From the NCBI GenBank assembly GCA_009838465.1, contig VXRN01000023.1:248001-312000 (forward strand): a stretch of DNA of 64,000 nucleotides. The letters run 5' to 3'. The notes below the pieces were generated by a model, which did no database searches, had not been told where the DNA came from, and was given only the letters and a program-made list of their open reading frames with translations. Below are positions 41,832 through 50,601 of the stretch, one piece after another (within the stretch, counting starts at the first letter, position 1; each line of letters opens with the position of its first letter). Origin of the DNA: Dehalococcoidia bacterium (GTDB lineage: Bacteria > Chloroflexota > Dehalococcoidia > Lucifugimonadales > UBA1123). Position numbers and translations under genes: made by a program.

Positions 41832-41924
41832 TCAGGAGCCTCCCCTGTATGCCAGAAACAGGGTTATGACAACAAGGGGGACGACTATCATCCAGAGTAG
41901 TCTTCTCGGGCTGAATTGGAACAT
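41832..41924 (-). CDS. Very small single-helix membrane protein, 30 aa
   Basis: This short frame has a strong ribosome site (GCAGGAAGG ending 5 bases before the ATG at 41924). It encodes MFQFSPRRLLWMIVVPLVVI followed by TLFLAYRGGS: one hydrophobic helix after a basic start. It lies between the divergent HAD gene and the epimerase, on the epimerase strand. The site and clean helix support translation; function is unknown. Confidence 0.5.
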   Translation of the reverse strand: MFQFSPRRLLWMIVVPLVVITLFLAYRGGS

Positions 41925-42003
41925 GAGATCCTTCCTGCGATACTAATGTCTTTAGGCGCTTGAAATACTATCACAAACCCACCCAGGCGGAGCGGCGACA
42001 CAA

Positions 42004-42813
42004 TTGGCCTACAAACTCATAGCGCTGGACGTGGACGGCACGATACGCAGCCACGACCACCCGACCTCCGAACGCACCAGGCGTACTATACAGAGTGTCA
42101 AGGACGCGGGTGCAATTGTTACTATTGCCACGGGACGGTCTTACAAGAGTGGCGCGAGCGCGGCGTCCGACGTGAATCTGACCGCCCCTATTGTTACCTT
42201 CCAGGGGGCGCACGTCGCCGACCCACGAACCGGAGAAGTGCTCTGGCACGCGCCTCTCACCCGCGATATGACCGCCGCCGCCCTCGATGCCCTGACTGGG
42301 TGGAAGGACGTTCAGGCGGCGGGCTATTTAGGCGACGAGATTTTCGTCACTGAAATGACTGACTGGGCGAGAGCCTACGGTGAGAGAACCGGAGTTGCCG
42401 TGCGGGTCGTTGATTCTGAAGAGTTGGCAACCATCTCATTGTCCAGAATCGTGGTTCACGGTGAGGATGATGTTATCGAGCGACTGGAACGATCATTGAA
42501 AACCTACTTCGATGGCGATATGTACATCACAAGGTCCCTTCCATACTTCTGCGAGATTCTCCATCCTAATGGTGGGAAGGACAAAGCCCTGGAGTGGCTT
42601 TGCGGTCACCTCGGAGTCCGACCAGACCAGACCATCGCGTTCGGCAACGGATACAACGACGTTCATATGCTCGAATGGGCGCGGATGTCGGTCGCCGTGG
42701 GAGACGCCGTTGAAGAAGTCCTGAAGATAGCGGACGTTGTAGCTCCCCCGATGGAGGAGGACGGCGTAGCCCAGATCCTCGACGACCTAATGGGGAAGGG
42801 ACTCATAGGATGA
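42004..42813 (+). CDS. HAD-superfamily phosphatase, Cof type
   Basis: A 269-residue phosphatase for sugar phosphates or similar. The TTG start at 42004 gives MAYKLIALDVDGTIRSHDHP with the DxDGT nucleophile. TIATGRSYKS (about 40-49) is motif II, NGGKDKALEWL carries the Lys, and IAFGNGYNDVHMLEWA (about 217-232) is motif III/IV. A type IIB cap lies between. Its ATGA stop overlaps the sugar kinase start at 42810, suggesting joint handling of a sugar phosphate. Confidence 0.88.
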   Translation: MAYKLIALDVDGTIRSHDHPTSERTRRTIQSVKDAGAIVTIATGRSYKSGASAASDVNLTAPIVTFQGAHVADPRTGEVLWHAPLTRDMTAAALDALTGWKDVQAAGYLGDEIFVTEMTDWARAYGERTGVAVRVVDSEELATISLSRIVVHGEDDVIERLERSLKTYFDGDMYITRSLPYFCEILHPNGGKDKALEWLCGHLGVRPDQTIAFGNGYNDVHMLEWARMSVAVGDAVEEVLKIADVVAPPMEEDGVAQILDDLMGKGLIG

Positions 42814-43742
42814 ACGCTTCCCGAAAGCCGGTGATAGTGGTTCTAGGTGGGATCAACATGGACCTCGTGGGCACGACCGAGCGAATGCCCGCTCCGGGTG
42901 AGACTGTGTTCGGCCAGTCCTTTCACACCGCACCTGGCGGCAAGGGCGCTAACCAGGCGGTGGCCGCCGCCCGGCTCGGTGCGGAGGTGAGGATGGTGGG
43001 TCGCGTCGGTCAGGATGAGTTTGGCCCTGTTCTCCTGGACGGAATGCGCCGCGAGGGGATAGACATCTCCGGCGTGGCCTCAGATCCGAATAACTCATCC
43101 GGCATTGCCATGATTCTGCTGGACGGGCGGAAGGAGAACTATATCATCGCAATCTACGGCGCGAACCTGGCGAGCAACCATGAGCAGGTCAGCGCTGTCG
43201 AATCCGCGCTTGACGGCGCCGACGCCTTGCTGCTCCAACTTGAGACTCCGCTTGAAGTGGCCGTCGAGTCTGCGAGATTTGCTAAACGCCGGGGAGTCCA
43301 TGTCGTCTGGGACCCCGCGCCGGCGCTGGATATGGGACATGACGCCTACACGCTCTGCGACGTACTCACTCCCAATCAGTCTGAGGCCGAGTATCTGACC
43401 GGCATACCCGTGACCGACCTGGACTCCGCGAAACGCGCCTCCCGCCAACTTGTATCCGATGGCGTCTCTGCCTGTGTACTGACTATGGCCGAGGCAGGTT
43501 CATACTACGCGACCCAGGACGGTGAGGGATTCATTCCGCCGTTTGATGTAGAAGTTTCTGATACCGTCGCCGCGGGAGACGCCTTCAGCGCTGGCCTCGG
43601 AGTCGCGCTGGCCGAAGGGCTGTCACTGCCCTGGGCCGTCCGATACGCTTCCGCGGCAGGCGCGCTTGCCGTAACCAAGAGGGGCGCTCAGGAGGCGATG
43701 CCCCATCGCCGCGAGGTTGACGCGCTGTTCGGCGAAGGCTGA
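42810..43742 (+). CDS. PfkB-family sugar kinase, ribokinase-like
   Basis: The 310-residue protein phosphorylates a sugar. It starts MNASRKPVIVVLGGINMDLV. The first signature is TAPGGKGANQAVAAARLGAE (about 45-64). The second is VEVSDTVAAGDAFSAGLGVA (about 250-269), with the catalytic Asp in AGDAF. VLTPNQSEAEYLTG matches ribokinase more than fructokinase. It overlaps the HAD gene and is followed within 2 bases by the giant membrane protein gene, so all three are likely co-transcribed. Confidence 0.88.
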   Translation: MNASRKPVIVVLGGINMDLVGTTERMPAPGETVFGQSFHTAPGGKGANQAVAAARLGAEVRMVGRVGQDEFGPVLLDGMRREGIDISGVASDPNNSSGIAMILLDGRKENYIIAIYGANLASNHEQVSAVESALDGADALLLQLETPLEVAVESARFAKRRGVHVVWDPAPALDMGHDAYTLCDVLTPNQSEAEYLTGIPVTDLDSAKRASRQLVSDGVSACVLTMAEAGSYYATQDGEGFIPPFDVEVSDTVAAGDAFSAGLGVALAEGLSLPWAVRYASAAGALAVTKRGAQEAMPHRREVDALFGEG

Positions 43743-43744
43743 GT

Positions 43745-46700
43745 GTGAACAGTTCGGTAAACGATACGGCGCGACCGGAAAATCGTCGGGACCTCAATAA
43801 GCGAACTGCGCTATGTGGACTTGCGGTAGTCCTTATCCTCGCGCTTGCTCTTCGCTTATATGGCTTGGACTGGGACGATGGCTTTGCCTGGACTCCCCAC
43901 CCGGACGAACGGGCGATCATGTTCAAGGTCGCCGACCTGTCCTTCCCGAGTATTTCCAATCTGCCTCTGCTGCTGGACGCCGATTCAAGCCCTTTGAACC
44001 CCCGTTGGTTCCCTTACGGCAGTTTCCCCATTTACGTCCTTAAGGCCACCGGCGTTTTCAGCGGCTTCATTCCCGGACTTGACCCTGATGATCTGCGTGT
44101 TCCCGGACGAACTGTGTCCGCGCTGGCCGACGTCGCCACCGTCGCGCTCGTCTATGCGCTTGGCGCGATGATATGGTCGCGGAGAATCGGGCTGCTGGCC
44201 TCTGCGCTGGTGGCGGTAGCCGTCATCCACATACAGCTTAGCCACTTCTTTGCCGTGGATACGGTGATGGCGTTGCTCTGCTTCACCTCGGTCCTATTCC
44301 TGGTAAGAGTCGCGCGCTCCGGTAGGTTGAGCGATTCTCTTCTGGCCGGACTCTTTCTCGGCCTCGGCCTGGCGACCAAGATTAGCGTCGCCCCGATACT
44401 CGCCGCCTATGTCGTCGCTCACTTCATTCCCGCTTTCGGTCTGGTGGACTCGGACTATTCACAGAACCTACCGTTCGCCGACCGTACATCCAACGCGATT
44501 GGCAATGCTGTACTGGGCGGCCTTGTAATCATTGCGGCCTTCTTCGTTGCCCAGCCCTACGCCCTTCTGGACTGGGAACGATTCTCAGCCGACATCACTG
44601 AACAGTCCGAAATGGTACGCCGCATCAGGGACTATCCATACACACGGCAATACATTGACACCACTCCCTATCTCTACCACGTTCAGCAGTTGTCGGTCTG
44701 GGGCCTCGGTTTGCCACTCGGCATAGTCGCCTGGCTTGGTACTCTCTACGCCGCGCTGCGCGGTCTGAGGCTCTGGTGGGCGTTGGGCTACCTGCTGGTT
44801 GGCGTCTGTATGCCCGCCGCGATTCTAGTTGCATCCAACAGCTTCGCCGCAATCATCCTGTCTTCCGCGATCGCGGTTGGCGCTATCCTGGTCACGCTCC
44901 CAGTCCGCAGACCCGACACCAGAATCACCGCCCTGTTGCTGAGTTGGGTGGTACCATACTTCCTGATTACGGGCGCGTTCGATGTCAAGTTCATGCGCTA
45001 CCTGATCCCCATTACACCTTTCCTGCTCTTATTCGGCGCAAAGATGCTGGCTGACATATGGTGCGCTGCTGGACGACTCGCCGGCGGTATTAGACTTTCA
45101 GCTCGTATCACGCTGGGATTGGTCGGAACGCTCACTTTCGCCACCACTCTCTTCTATGCTGTTTCTTACATCGGCATATACGCCGAAACCCACTCCGCCG
45201 TTCGCGCCGGGGAGTGGATCAGGTCCAACGTACCCTCCGACTCTCTTATACTCAGAGAACATTGGGACGAAGGTGTCCCAGACCTATACGGCTACGAGTT
45301 GGACGAACTGCCGATCTACAACCCGGATAACCATGAGAAATTTTCGGCCATGAGCGACCAACTCGCCTCCGCCGACTACGTACTCATTTACAGCAACCGC
45401 CTCTACGGAACCGTCGCGCGTCTGCCCGAACGCTATCCGGTGAGCCGCGAATACTACAAGCAACTCTTCTCCGGCGGACTCGGCTACTCGCTGGAAGCCC
45501 ATTTCGATACCCACCCGAATCTCTTTGGAGTGGGCTTTCTGGACGACACCTTCGGACGTCCCGACCTGCCCGTGCCCGTCGGTGTGGAGAGATCGGATCC
45601 CTACGCCGTATCTCTGAATCTCGGATTCGCCGACGAGAGCTTCTCGGTTTACGATCATCCCAAGCTGCTCATCTTCCGAAATCAAGCTCGGCTGGACTCA
45701 CAGACGATCTACGACCGCATCCTCGAATCATCCGGCGGATTCCCAACCCGGCAGTCTGGATTACGAGTCCCGCCGTCGGAATCCGGGAATTCGCGCCAAC
45801 TCATGCTCTCGCCGGATCAATTAGAGGCACGGCAGATGGGTGGAACTTGGACCGACATCATCAATCCCAACCGTCGCGCGGACTGGATGTCGGTCGCTAT
45901 ATGGATTGTCGTCGCGGAAGTCATAGCCCTGATCGTCTTCCCTCTCGCCTTCGCAGTATTCCGGCCCCTCGCCGACAGGGGCTGGCTGTTCTCTAAGGGG
46001 TTGGGGCTTCTCCTGCTCGGCCTGGTCGTATGGTTGTTGTCCAGCCTGGAACTCATGGCCTTCACTCGCACAGCCGTCATCGCCGGAGCGGTAGCGCTGT
46101 CCCTCGTCAACCTCGCGCTCCTGGTTATGAAGTGGGAAGAAATCCGCACCTTCTTCAAGAGGCGCTGGAAGACAGTCCTTGTCGCCGAGCTTGTATTTCT
46201 TGCAGCGTTTGCAGCGTTCATCCTGGTCCGAATGGCCAACCCCGACCTCTGGCACCCGTACAGGGGCGGCGAGAAGCCGATGGACATGGCCTACCTGAAC
46301 GCCGTTCTCAAATCGAGTTTTATGCCCCCTTACGACCCCTGGTTCGGGGGCGGCTATATCAACTACTACTACTGGGGACAGTTCCTGGTAGGGATGCTGA
46401 TACACGCCACAGGAATCACGCCCGAGATAGCTCTGAACCTCGCCGTGCCGCTATTCTTCGCCATGACCGCCGCCTTCTCTTACTCGGTTGTTTACAACCT
46501 TGCGAGCGCCGCCGGGAGCAGGAGATTGGTCTCAGGTGGATTCTCCCCCACACTCGCGGGCGTTCTCGGAGCGCTGTTCGTTGTTCTCCTCGGCAACTTG
46601 GACGGCGCGATACAGCTTGGACAGGGAGCGTGGCGAGTCGCGGTGGAGGGCCTTCCGATGGGTGAGTTCGATTTCTGGCGTTCCAGCCGCATGATGCCCC

Positions 46701-48280
46701 CCGACCCACCAGGCCACGAGATCACCGAATTCCCATTCTTCACGTTCCTGTTCGCCGACCCGCACGCGCACCTCTGGGCGCTGCCGTTCACTGTTCTGTG
46801 CATAGGCATCTGCACCGCGGTAGTGCTGGGTATTAAGTCACGCGCCGGATGGGATTCCTTCTGGAACACTGAGCAGTTCTTGAGGATTGCTGTCTTGGGC
46901 ATAGCGGTCGGCGCACTGAGGCTCCTGAACACCTGGGACTATCCGACCTACTTGCTGTTCGGCGCGGCGGCCATCACGATTGGTGAGTACCTTGCTCAGG
47001 GAGGTCTTTCGTCCTTGATGCTGCTGCGGTCGGGCGTAAAGAGCGCCCTGGTGTTCCTCATTGGCTATGTTGTCTTGCTGCCCTACCACCTGTACTACGA
47101 GACCTTCTTCAGCAGCGTCGAGAGGACGACCAATACCACGCCGTTGTGGCAATTCCTTGCAATCACCGGCCTGTTTGTGTTCGCCATAGGATCGTTCTAT
47201 TTGTGGCAGTTACGCGGCGTCCTGGCCTCGACTCTTTCGGCAATACGACCCACCTATGACTCTCTGTTGGACACCCTCTCAGAGCGTCGGGGGAATCCTG
47301 CATTCCAGGTAGGGCCGTGGACCCTGCTCGCGCTGGTCGTGTCTGCACTCGCGGCGGGCTACGTCCTGACTGCTCTGGCATACGGCTACGGCGCGGGAGG
47401 CACGATAATCTTTGCAATCGCGCTTATCGCCCTGATTGTAGCCGTGGCCTGGCGCGCTCTGGCGAATCCCGGACGCGACACGCCGGTCACGCTGTTCGTA
47501 TCTCTCATGTCTGGAACGGCCGTCGCACTGGTACTCGGACTCGACGTATTCAGGGTCGAAGGCGACATCGAGCGCATGAACAGCGTCTTCAAGTTCTATA
47601 TGCAGGTCTGGGTCCTGCTCGCCCTCGCCGCCGCGTTCATGGTCTGGAGACTGTTCGGCTCAGAACTGTTCAACGGAGCGAGACCATGGGGATACCGATA
47701 CGTCTGGGCTGGCGGACTGGCCGTCCTGATTATGAGCGCGGCTGTGTACCCCGTCCTCGGAACGCAGGACAGGTTGCGCGACCGCTTCAACGGCAATGTC
47801 ACGCCTCTCACGCTGAACGGCCTCGCCTACGTCGAGGGAACTATCTACCACGAATCCGAAGGCCCAATTGACCTTGAAGCCGATTTCGAGGGCATCAGGT
47901 GGCTGCGGGAAAACGTTCGGGGTTCGCCAATCATCCTCGAGGCGAACACGCCCACATATCGCTGGGGAGGCCGCGTCTCGATATACACCGGCCTGCCCAG
48001 CGTCGTTGGCTGGCAGTGGCACCAGGAGCAGCAGCGCTGGGACTATCGCCAGATGGTCGCGCCCCGCATACGCGATGTCGAGCGCATCTACTCCACCCAG
48101 GACGTCTCGGTTGCCAGGGACTTACTGGCTCAATATGGCGTTAAGTATATCTATGTAGGTCAGCTTGAGAGGTCATACTATTCTCCGGAGGGGATCGCCA
48201 AGTTCGATTCGAGCCTCTCCTCCTACGTGAGCAAGGTGTTCCATTCCGATGAAGTCACCATTTACGAAGTCCTGAACTAA
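43745..48280 (+). CDS. Giant membrane protein: glycosyltransferase 39-like domain fused to DUF2298 (Chlor_Arch_YYY)
   Basis: A 1511-residue GTG-start protein with many membrane helices in two halves. The first (about 20-480) resembles GT39-type mannosyltransferases: an early loop with acidic residues (WDDGFAWTPHPDERAI, about 40-55), then repeated helices. The second half, from about 720 to 1430, carries the DUF2298 signature HEITEFPFFTFLFADPHAHL (about 994-1013), with GGGYINYYYWGQF (about 868-880) and LLNTWDYPTY (about 1060). DUF2298 proteins occur mainly in Chloroflexi and archaea, with no settled function; a lipid-linked sugar transferase role is an inference. The final 100 residues are periplasmic and Trp-rich. 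Confidence 0.85.
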   Translation: MNSSVNDTARPENRRDLNKRTALCGLAVVLILALALRLYGLDWDDGFAWTPHPDERAIMFKVADLSFPSISNLPLLLDADSSPLNPRWFPYGSFPIYVLKATGVFSGFIPGLDPDDLRVPGRTVSALADVATVALVYALGAMIWSRRIGLLASALVAVAVIHIQLSHFFAVDTVMALLCFTSVLFLVRVARSGRLSDSLLAGLFLGLGLATKISVAPILAAYVVAHFIPAFGLVDSDYSQNLPFADRTSNAIGNAVLGGLVIIAAFFVAQPYALLDWERFSADITEQSEMVRRIRDYPYTRQYIDTTPYLYHVQQLSVWGLGLPLGIVAWLGTLYAALRGLRLWWALGYLLVGVCMPAAILVASNSFAAIILSSAIAVGAILVTLPVRRPDTRITALLLSWVVPYFLITGAFDVKFMRYLIPITPFLLLFGAKMLADIWCAAGRLAGGIRLSARITLGLVGTLTFATTLFYAVSYIGIYAETHSAVRAGEWIRSNVPSDSLILREHWDEGVPDLYGYELDELPIYNPDNHEKFSAMSDQLASADYVLIYSNRLYGTVARLPERYPVSREYYKQLFSGGLGYSLEAHFDTHPNLFGVGFLDDTFGRPDLPVPVGVERSDPYAVSLNLGFADESFSVYDHPKLLIFRNQARLDSQTIYDRILESSGGFPTRQSGLRVPPSESGNSRQLMLSPDQLEARQMGGTWTDIINPNRRADWMSVAIWIVVAEVIALIVFPLAFAVFRPLADRGWLFSKGLGLLLLGLVVWLLSSLELMAFTRTAVIAGAVALSLVNLALLVMKWEEIRTFFKRRWKTVLVAELVFLAAFAAFILVRMANPDLWHPYRGGEKPMDMAYLNAVLKSSFMPPYDPWFGGGYINYYYWGQFLVGMLIHATGITPEIALNLAVPLFFAMTAAFSYSVVYNLASAAGSRRLVSGGFSPTLAGVLGALFVVLLGNLDGAIQLGQGAWRVAVEGLPMGEFDFWRSSRMMPPDPPGHEITEFPFFTFLFADPHAHLWALPFTVLCIGICTAVVLGIKSRAGWDSFWNTEQFLRIAVLGIAVGALRLLNTWDYPTYLLFGAAAITIGEYLAQGGLSSLMLLRSGVKSALVFLIGYVVLLPYHLYYETFFSSVERTTNTTPLWQFLAITGLFVFAIGSFYLWQLRGVLASTLSAIRPTYDSLLDTLSERRGNPAFQVGPWTLLALVVSALAAGYVLTALAYGYGAGGTIIFAIALIALIVAVAWRALANPGRDTPVTLFVSLMSGTAVALVLGLDVFRVEGDIERMNSVFKFYMQVWVLLALAAAFMVWRLFGSELFNGARPWGYRYVWAGGLAVLIMSAAVYPVLGTQDRLRDRFNGNVTPLTLNGLAYVEGTIYHESEGPIDLEADFEGIRWLRENVRGSPIILEANTPTYRWGGRVSIYTGLPSVVGWQWHQEQQRWDYRQMVAPRIRDVERIYSTQDVSVARDLLAQYGVKYIYVGQLERSYYSPEGIAKFDSSLSSYVSKVFHSDEVTIYEVLN

Positions 48281-48338
48281 CGCCCGGACTGCCAATGTTG
48301 CAACTGCTATTGATGCTATGGAGTAGTAGGAGCCTCTG

Positions 48339-48866
48339 ATGCTGATCCTTGATCATCTCATCCCGCGCCGAAATGAAATTCGCCCTGACCACCAGTTCGA
48401 CAGCATAGCCGACATAGACGCTCGCGCTCTGTACGACTTGGGTGTCCGCGCTGTCGGTTTCGACGCTGATCAAACGCTGTGCGCCTTTCACGGTACAGAT
48501 ATACATGAACGACTACTGGCGAACATTGAGTCAATGTGTGATCTGTTCTCCGGTCAAATGTGCATCATCTCGAATTGCACAGACAAGCGACGCGCCGAGC
48601 TAAAGGAGCATTTCCCCCTATACGTTATACCGATGGAGGATAAGAAGCCGTCCATTGAGCCTTATCGTGAAGCCGAGCGGCACTTTGGCGTACCGGCGGA
48701 GCAGTGGGCATTCGTGGGTGATAGACTTGCCACTGACATTGTCGGCGCTAATCGCGCGGGATGGCGCTCGATACTGGTGTCCCCGCTCGCGCCGGAGACC
48801 GACCCCTTGTACATTGCCCTCGCTCGTTCATATGAACGTCTGCTTTGGCGTGTATATCGTGTGTGA
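48339..48866 (+). CDS. HAD IIIA-type phosphatase, YqeG family
   Basis: A 175-residue phosphatase. The nucleophile motif is VGFDADQTLCAF (about 33-44), with Asp-x-Asp-x-Thr. CIISNCTDKRRAELKEHF (about 69-86) is motif II. The Lys lies in EDKKPSIEPYREAERHFGVP (about 93-112) and the acidic motif in WAFVGDRLATDIVGANRAGW (about 115-134). YqeG-like proteins include phosphatidylglycerophosphatases and GTPase-linked members. It follows the giant membrane protein by 58 bases on the same strand. Confidence 0.83.
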   Translation: MLILDHLIPRRNEIRPDHQFDSIADIDARALYDLGVRAVGFDADQTLCAFHGTDIHERLLANIESMCDLFSGQMCIISNCTDKRRAELKEHFPLYVIPMEDKKPSIEPYREAERHFGVPAEQWAFVGDRLATDIVGANRAGWRSILVSPLAPETDPLYIALARSYERLLWRVYRV

Positions 48867-48931
48867 CAGAGATACTCGCTTCCCATGGCAAGAGAGTCAG
48901 TGGGATTTAGTCATATACGTGGAGTAACCCC

Positions 48932-49141
48932 ATGTGCAGAAGCATTAAGAAACTCAGGAGCGCCGACCGTCCGGCGTCTGACGAGGAGATACGCGAAGCG
49001 GCGCTTCAGTTCGTCCGCAAGATAAGTGGGTATAGAAAACCCTCAAAGGCCAACGAAGCGGTGTTCGATCATGCGGTTGAAGACATAGCCGCCGTATCCC
49101 GAAGGATGCTCGACTCGCTCCGTGTAGGGGCGCGTGCCTGA
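48932..49141 (+). CDS. DUF2277 family protein
   Basis: A 69-residue protein starting MCRSIKKLRSADRPASDEEI with the conserved Cys2 and RSI-x-LR opening of DUF2277. The core AALQFVRKISGYRKPSKANE (about 24-43) follows. The function of this family is unknown. It resembles a small helical DNA- or RNA-associated protein in size and charge. Convergent with the following SDR gene, stops 6 bases apart. Confidence 0.85.
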   Translation: MCRSIKKLRSADRPASDEEIREAALQFVRKISGYRKPSKANEAVFDHAVEDIAAVSRRMLDSLRVGARA

Positions 49142-49147
49142 GGCCAA

Positions 49148-49912
49148 CTACTGCGCCGTCGCGCCGCCGTCGATTATCAGCGGCTGCCCGGTCATGAACG
49201 AAGACTCGTCCGAGGCCAGGAACAGCGCGCCGTAGGCGATCTCTTTCGGCTGCCCGAACCGTTTCAAGAAGTTCGAGTTCGCCGCTTCCGACAGGAACTT
49301 CTCGCGATCTTCGCCCGTGAATTGGCGGTGCTGCTCAGTCGCCTGCGTAAGTATCGCGCCCGGGCAAACGCAGTTGACCCGGATGTTGTGCGGCGCGAGG
49401 TCCATAGCCAGGCAACGAGTGAGTTGAAGCAGTGCGCCCTTCGACGTGTTATACGGTACGAACGCGGGCTGCGCAACGAAACTCGACACTGATGCGATGT
49501 TGACGATTGAACCGCCGCCCGCCGCCCTCATCGGCTCCAGCGCGTGCTTCACCATGTACGAAGGCCCCAGCACGTTCACTCCTAGGACTCTCTGCCAATC
49601 CGAGTCCGTAACGTCTTGTATCTTACCGAACACGAACGCCGCCGCGTCGTTCACCAGAACATTGACCGCCCCGTACTCCGACACCGCCTTCTCCACGAGA
49701 GCTTTAGCCTTAGACTCTTGCGACACGTTGGTCGGAACGAACACCGCGCTCCCGCCCTCCCCCTCGATCAGCCTCACCGTCTCACGTCCGCCATCTGCGT
49801 CAATGTCACCGATGACAACCTTCGCGCCCTCTTTAGCGAACACTTCGCATATCGCGCGCCCAATGCCCGCCGCGCCTCCCGTAACGATAGCGACCTTATT
49901 TTCGAGTCTCAT
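49148..49912 (-). CDS. Short-chain dehydrogenase/reductase (SDR)
   Basis: A classical NAD(P)-dependent SDR of 254 residues. The cofactor motif is VTGGAAGIGRAICEVFAKEG (10-29), then GDIDADGGRE near 37. NVLVNDAAAFVFG (about 84-96) replaces the usual NNAG with NDAA. The active site has Ser in NIASVSSFVAQ and Tyr-Lys in YNTSKGAL (about 153-160). The C-terminus ends LIIDGGATAQ. Substrate unknown; several relatives oxidise sugar alcohols. Confidence 0.9.
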   Translation of the reverse strand: MRLENKVAIVTGGAAGIGRAICEVFAKEGAKVVIGDIDADGGRETVRLIEGEGGSAVFVPTNVSQESKAKALVEKAVSEYGAVNVLVNDAAAFVFGKIQDVTDSDWQRVLGVNVLGPSYMVKHALEPMRAAGGGSIVNIASVSSFVAQPAFVPYNTSKGALLQLTRCLAMDLAPHNIRVNCVCPGAILTQATEQHRQFTGEDREKFLSEAANSNFLKRFGQPKEIAYGALFLASDESSFMTGQPLIIDGGATAQ

Positions 49913-49977
49913 ATCAAAACCCTGCCTATCTAGTAGTGCGACAACTTAGCTGTGATGGATATGCAGATTCCCATTTA

Positions 49978-50013
49978 TCCCCTCTCCTTCGGGAAGAGGG
50001 CTAGGGTGAGAGT
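49978..50013 (+). repeat. CCCCTCTCC dispersed hairpin repeat, copy 3
   Basis: TCCCCTCTCCTTC pairs with GGGAAGAGGG, followed by CTAGGGTGAGAGT. This is the third member of the family seen at 33253-33288 and 35954-35989. It lies between the SDR start and the rhamnose mutarotase end. Confidence 0.78.
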
Positions 50014-50050
50014 AGATAAACCGTCAATCCAAAGGTGTTGAAACACTAGG

Positions 50051-50374
50051 TCACTCCGTGTGAAACACCTCTTCCAACTCCACCATCATCTCATCCGGCC
50101 TCGCTCCGGGCGGAATTTCGAAGTACGGAGCCATGAACTCCTGCCAGCGAGCGTTCGCGTCCTCGCCCGACATACCATCCAGCGCCGCCTCGAAGTCCTC
50201 CTCCGCCTCGAAATACCCGAATAGCAGCCCATCCTCACGCGCGAACAGCGAGTAGTTTCGCCACCCGTTACGCCGCAGAGCATCCAGCATCTCCGGCCAC
50301 ACGTTCCGGTGATGCTCCTTGTACTCGGCAAGCATGTCCTGCCTGACTTTAAGCAGAAAGCCCACTCTTTTCAT
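50051..50374 (-). CDS. rhaM: L-rhamnose mutarotase (RhaM/YiiL family)
   Basis: A 107-residue dimeric alpha/beta-barrel enzyme that interconverts sugar anomers. MKRVGFLLKVRQDMLAEYKE (1-20) and HHRNVWPEMLDALRRNGWRN (21-40), with the active-site His residues, fit the family. YSLFAREDGLLFGYFEAEED follows. A free-standing gene upstream of an SDR on the same strand, so both may serve sugar catabolism. Fucose or another sugar is possible. Confidence 0.86.
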   Translation of the reverse strand: MKRVGFLLKVRQDMLAEYKEHHRNVWPEMLDALRRNGWRNYSLFAREDGLLFGYFEAEEDFEAALDGMSGEDANARWQEFMAPYFEIPPGARPDEMMVELEEVFHTE

Positions 50375-50426
50375 GGCGTCGCTCCATGTGAATGGTGTGG
50401 TGGGGAGGGAAGTCCGAAGGGATTGG

Positions 50427-50498
50427 AGCGGGAGACGGGATTCGAACCCGCGACAGCCTGCTTGGAAGGCAGGGACTCTACCACTGAGCTACTCCCGC
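50427..50498 (-). tRNA. tRNA-Gly (UCC)
   Basis: On the minus strand: acceptor GCGGGAG with CTCCCGC, D arm with AGCTCAGTGG, anticodon arm CCTGC-CTTCCAA-GCAGG giving UCC, and T arm CGGGTTCGAATCCCG. CCA follows directly (revealed as TGG at 50424-50426), so it is encoded. Confidence 0.95.
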
Positions 50499-50601
50499 TC
50501 GACACCAGAATCATACCACAAATCGCGAGCCGAATTGTAGCCGTGTGATACAATGCGCTCGCTCAGACTCAATCTTCTCAAATCTCGCAAAGGGTATAGA
50601 A

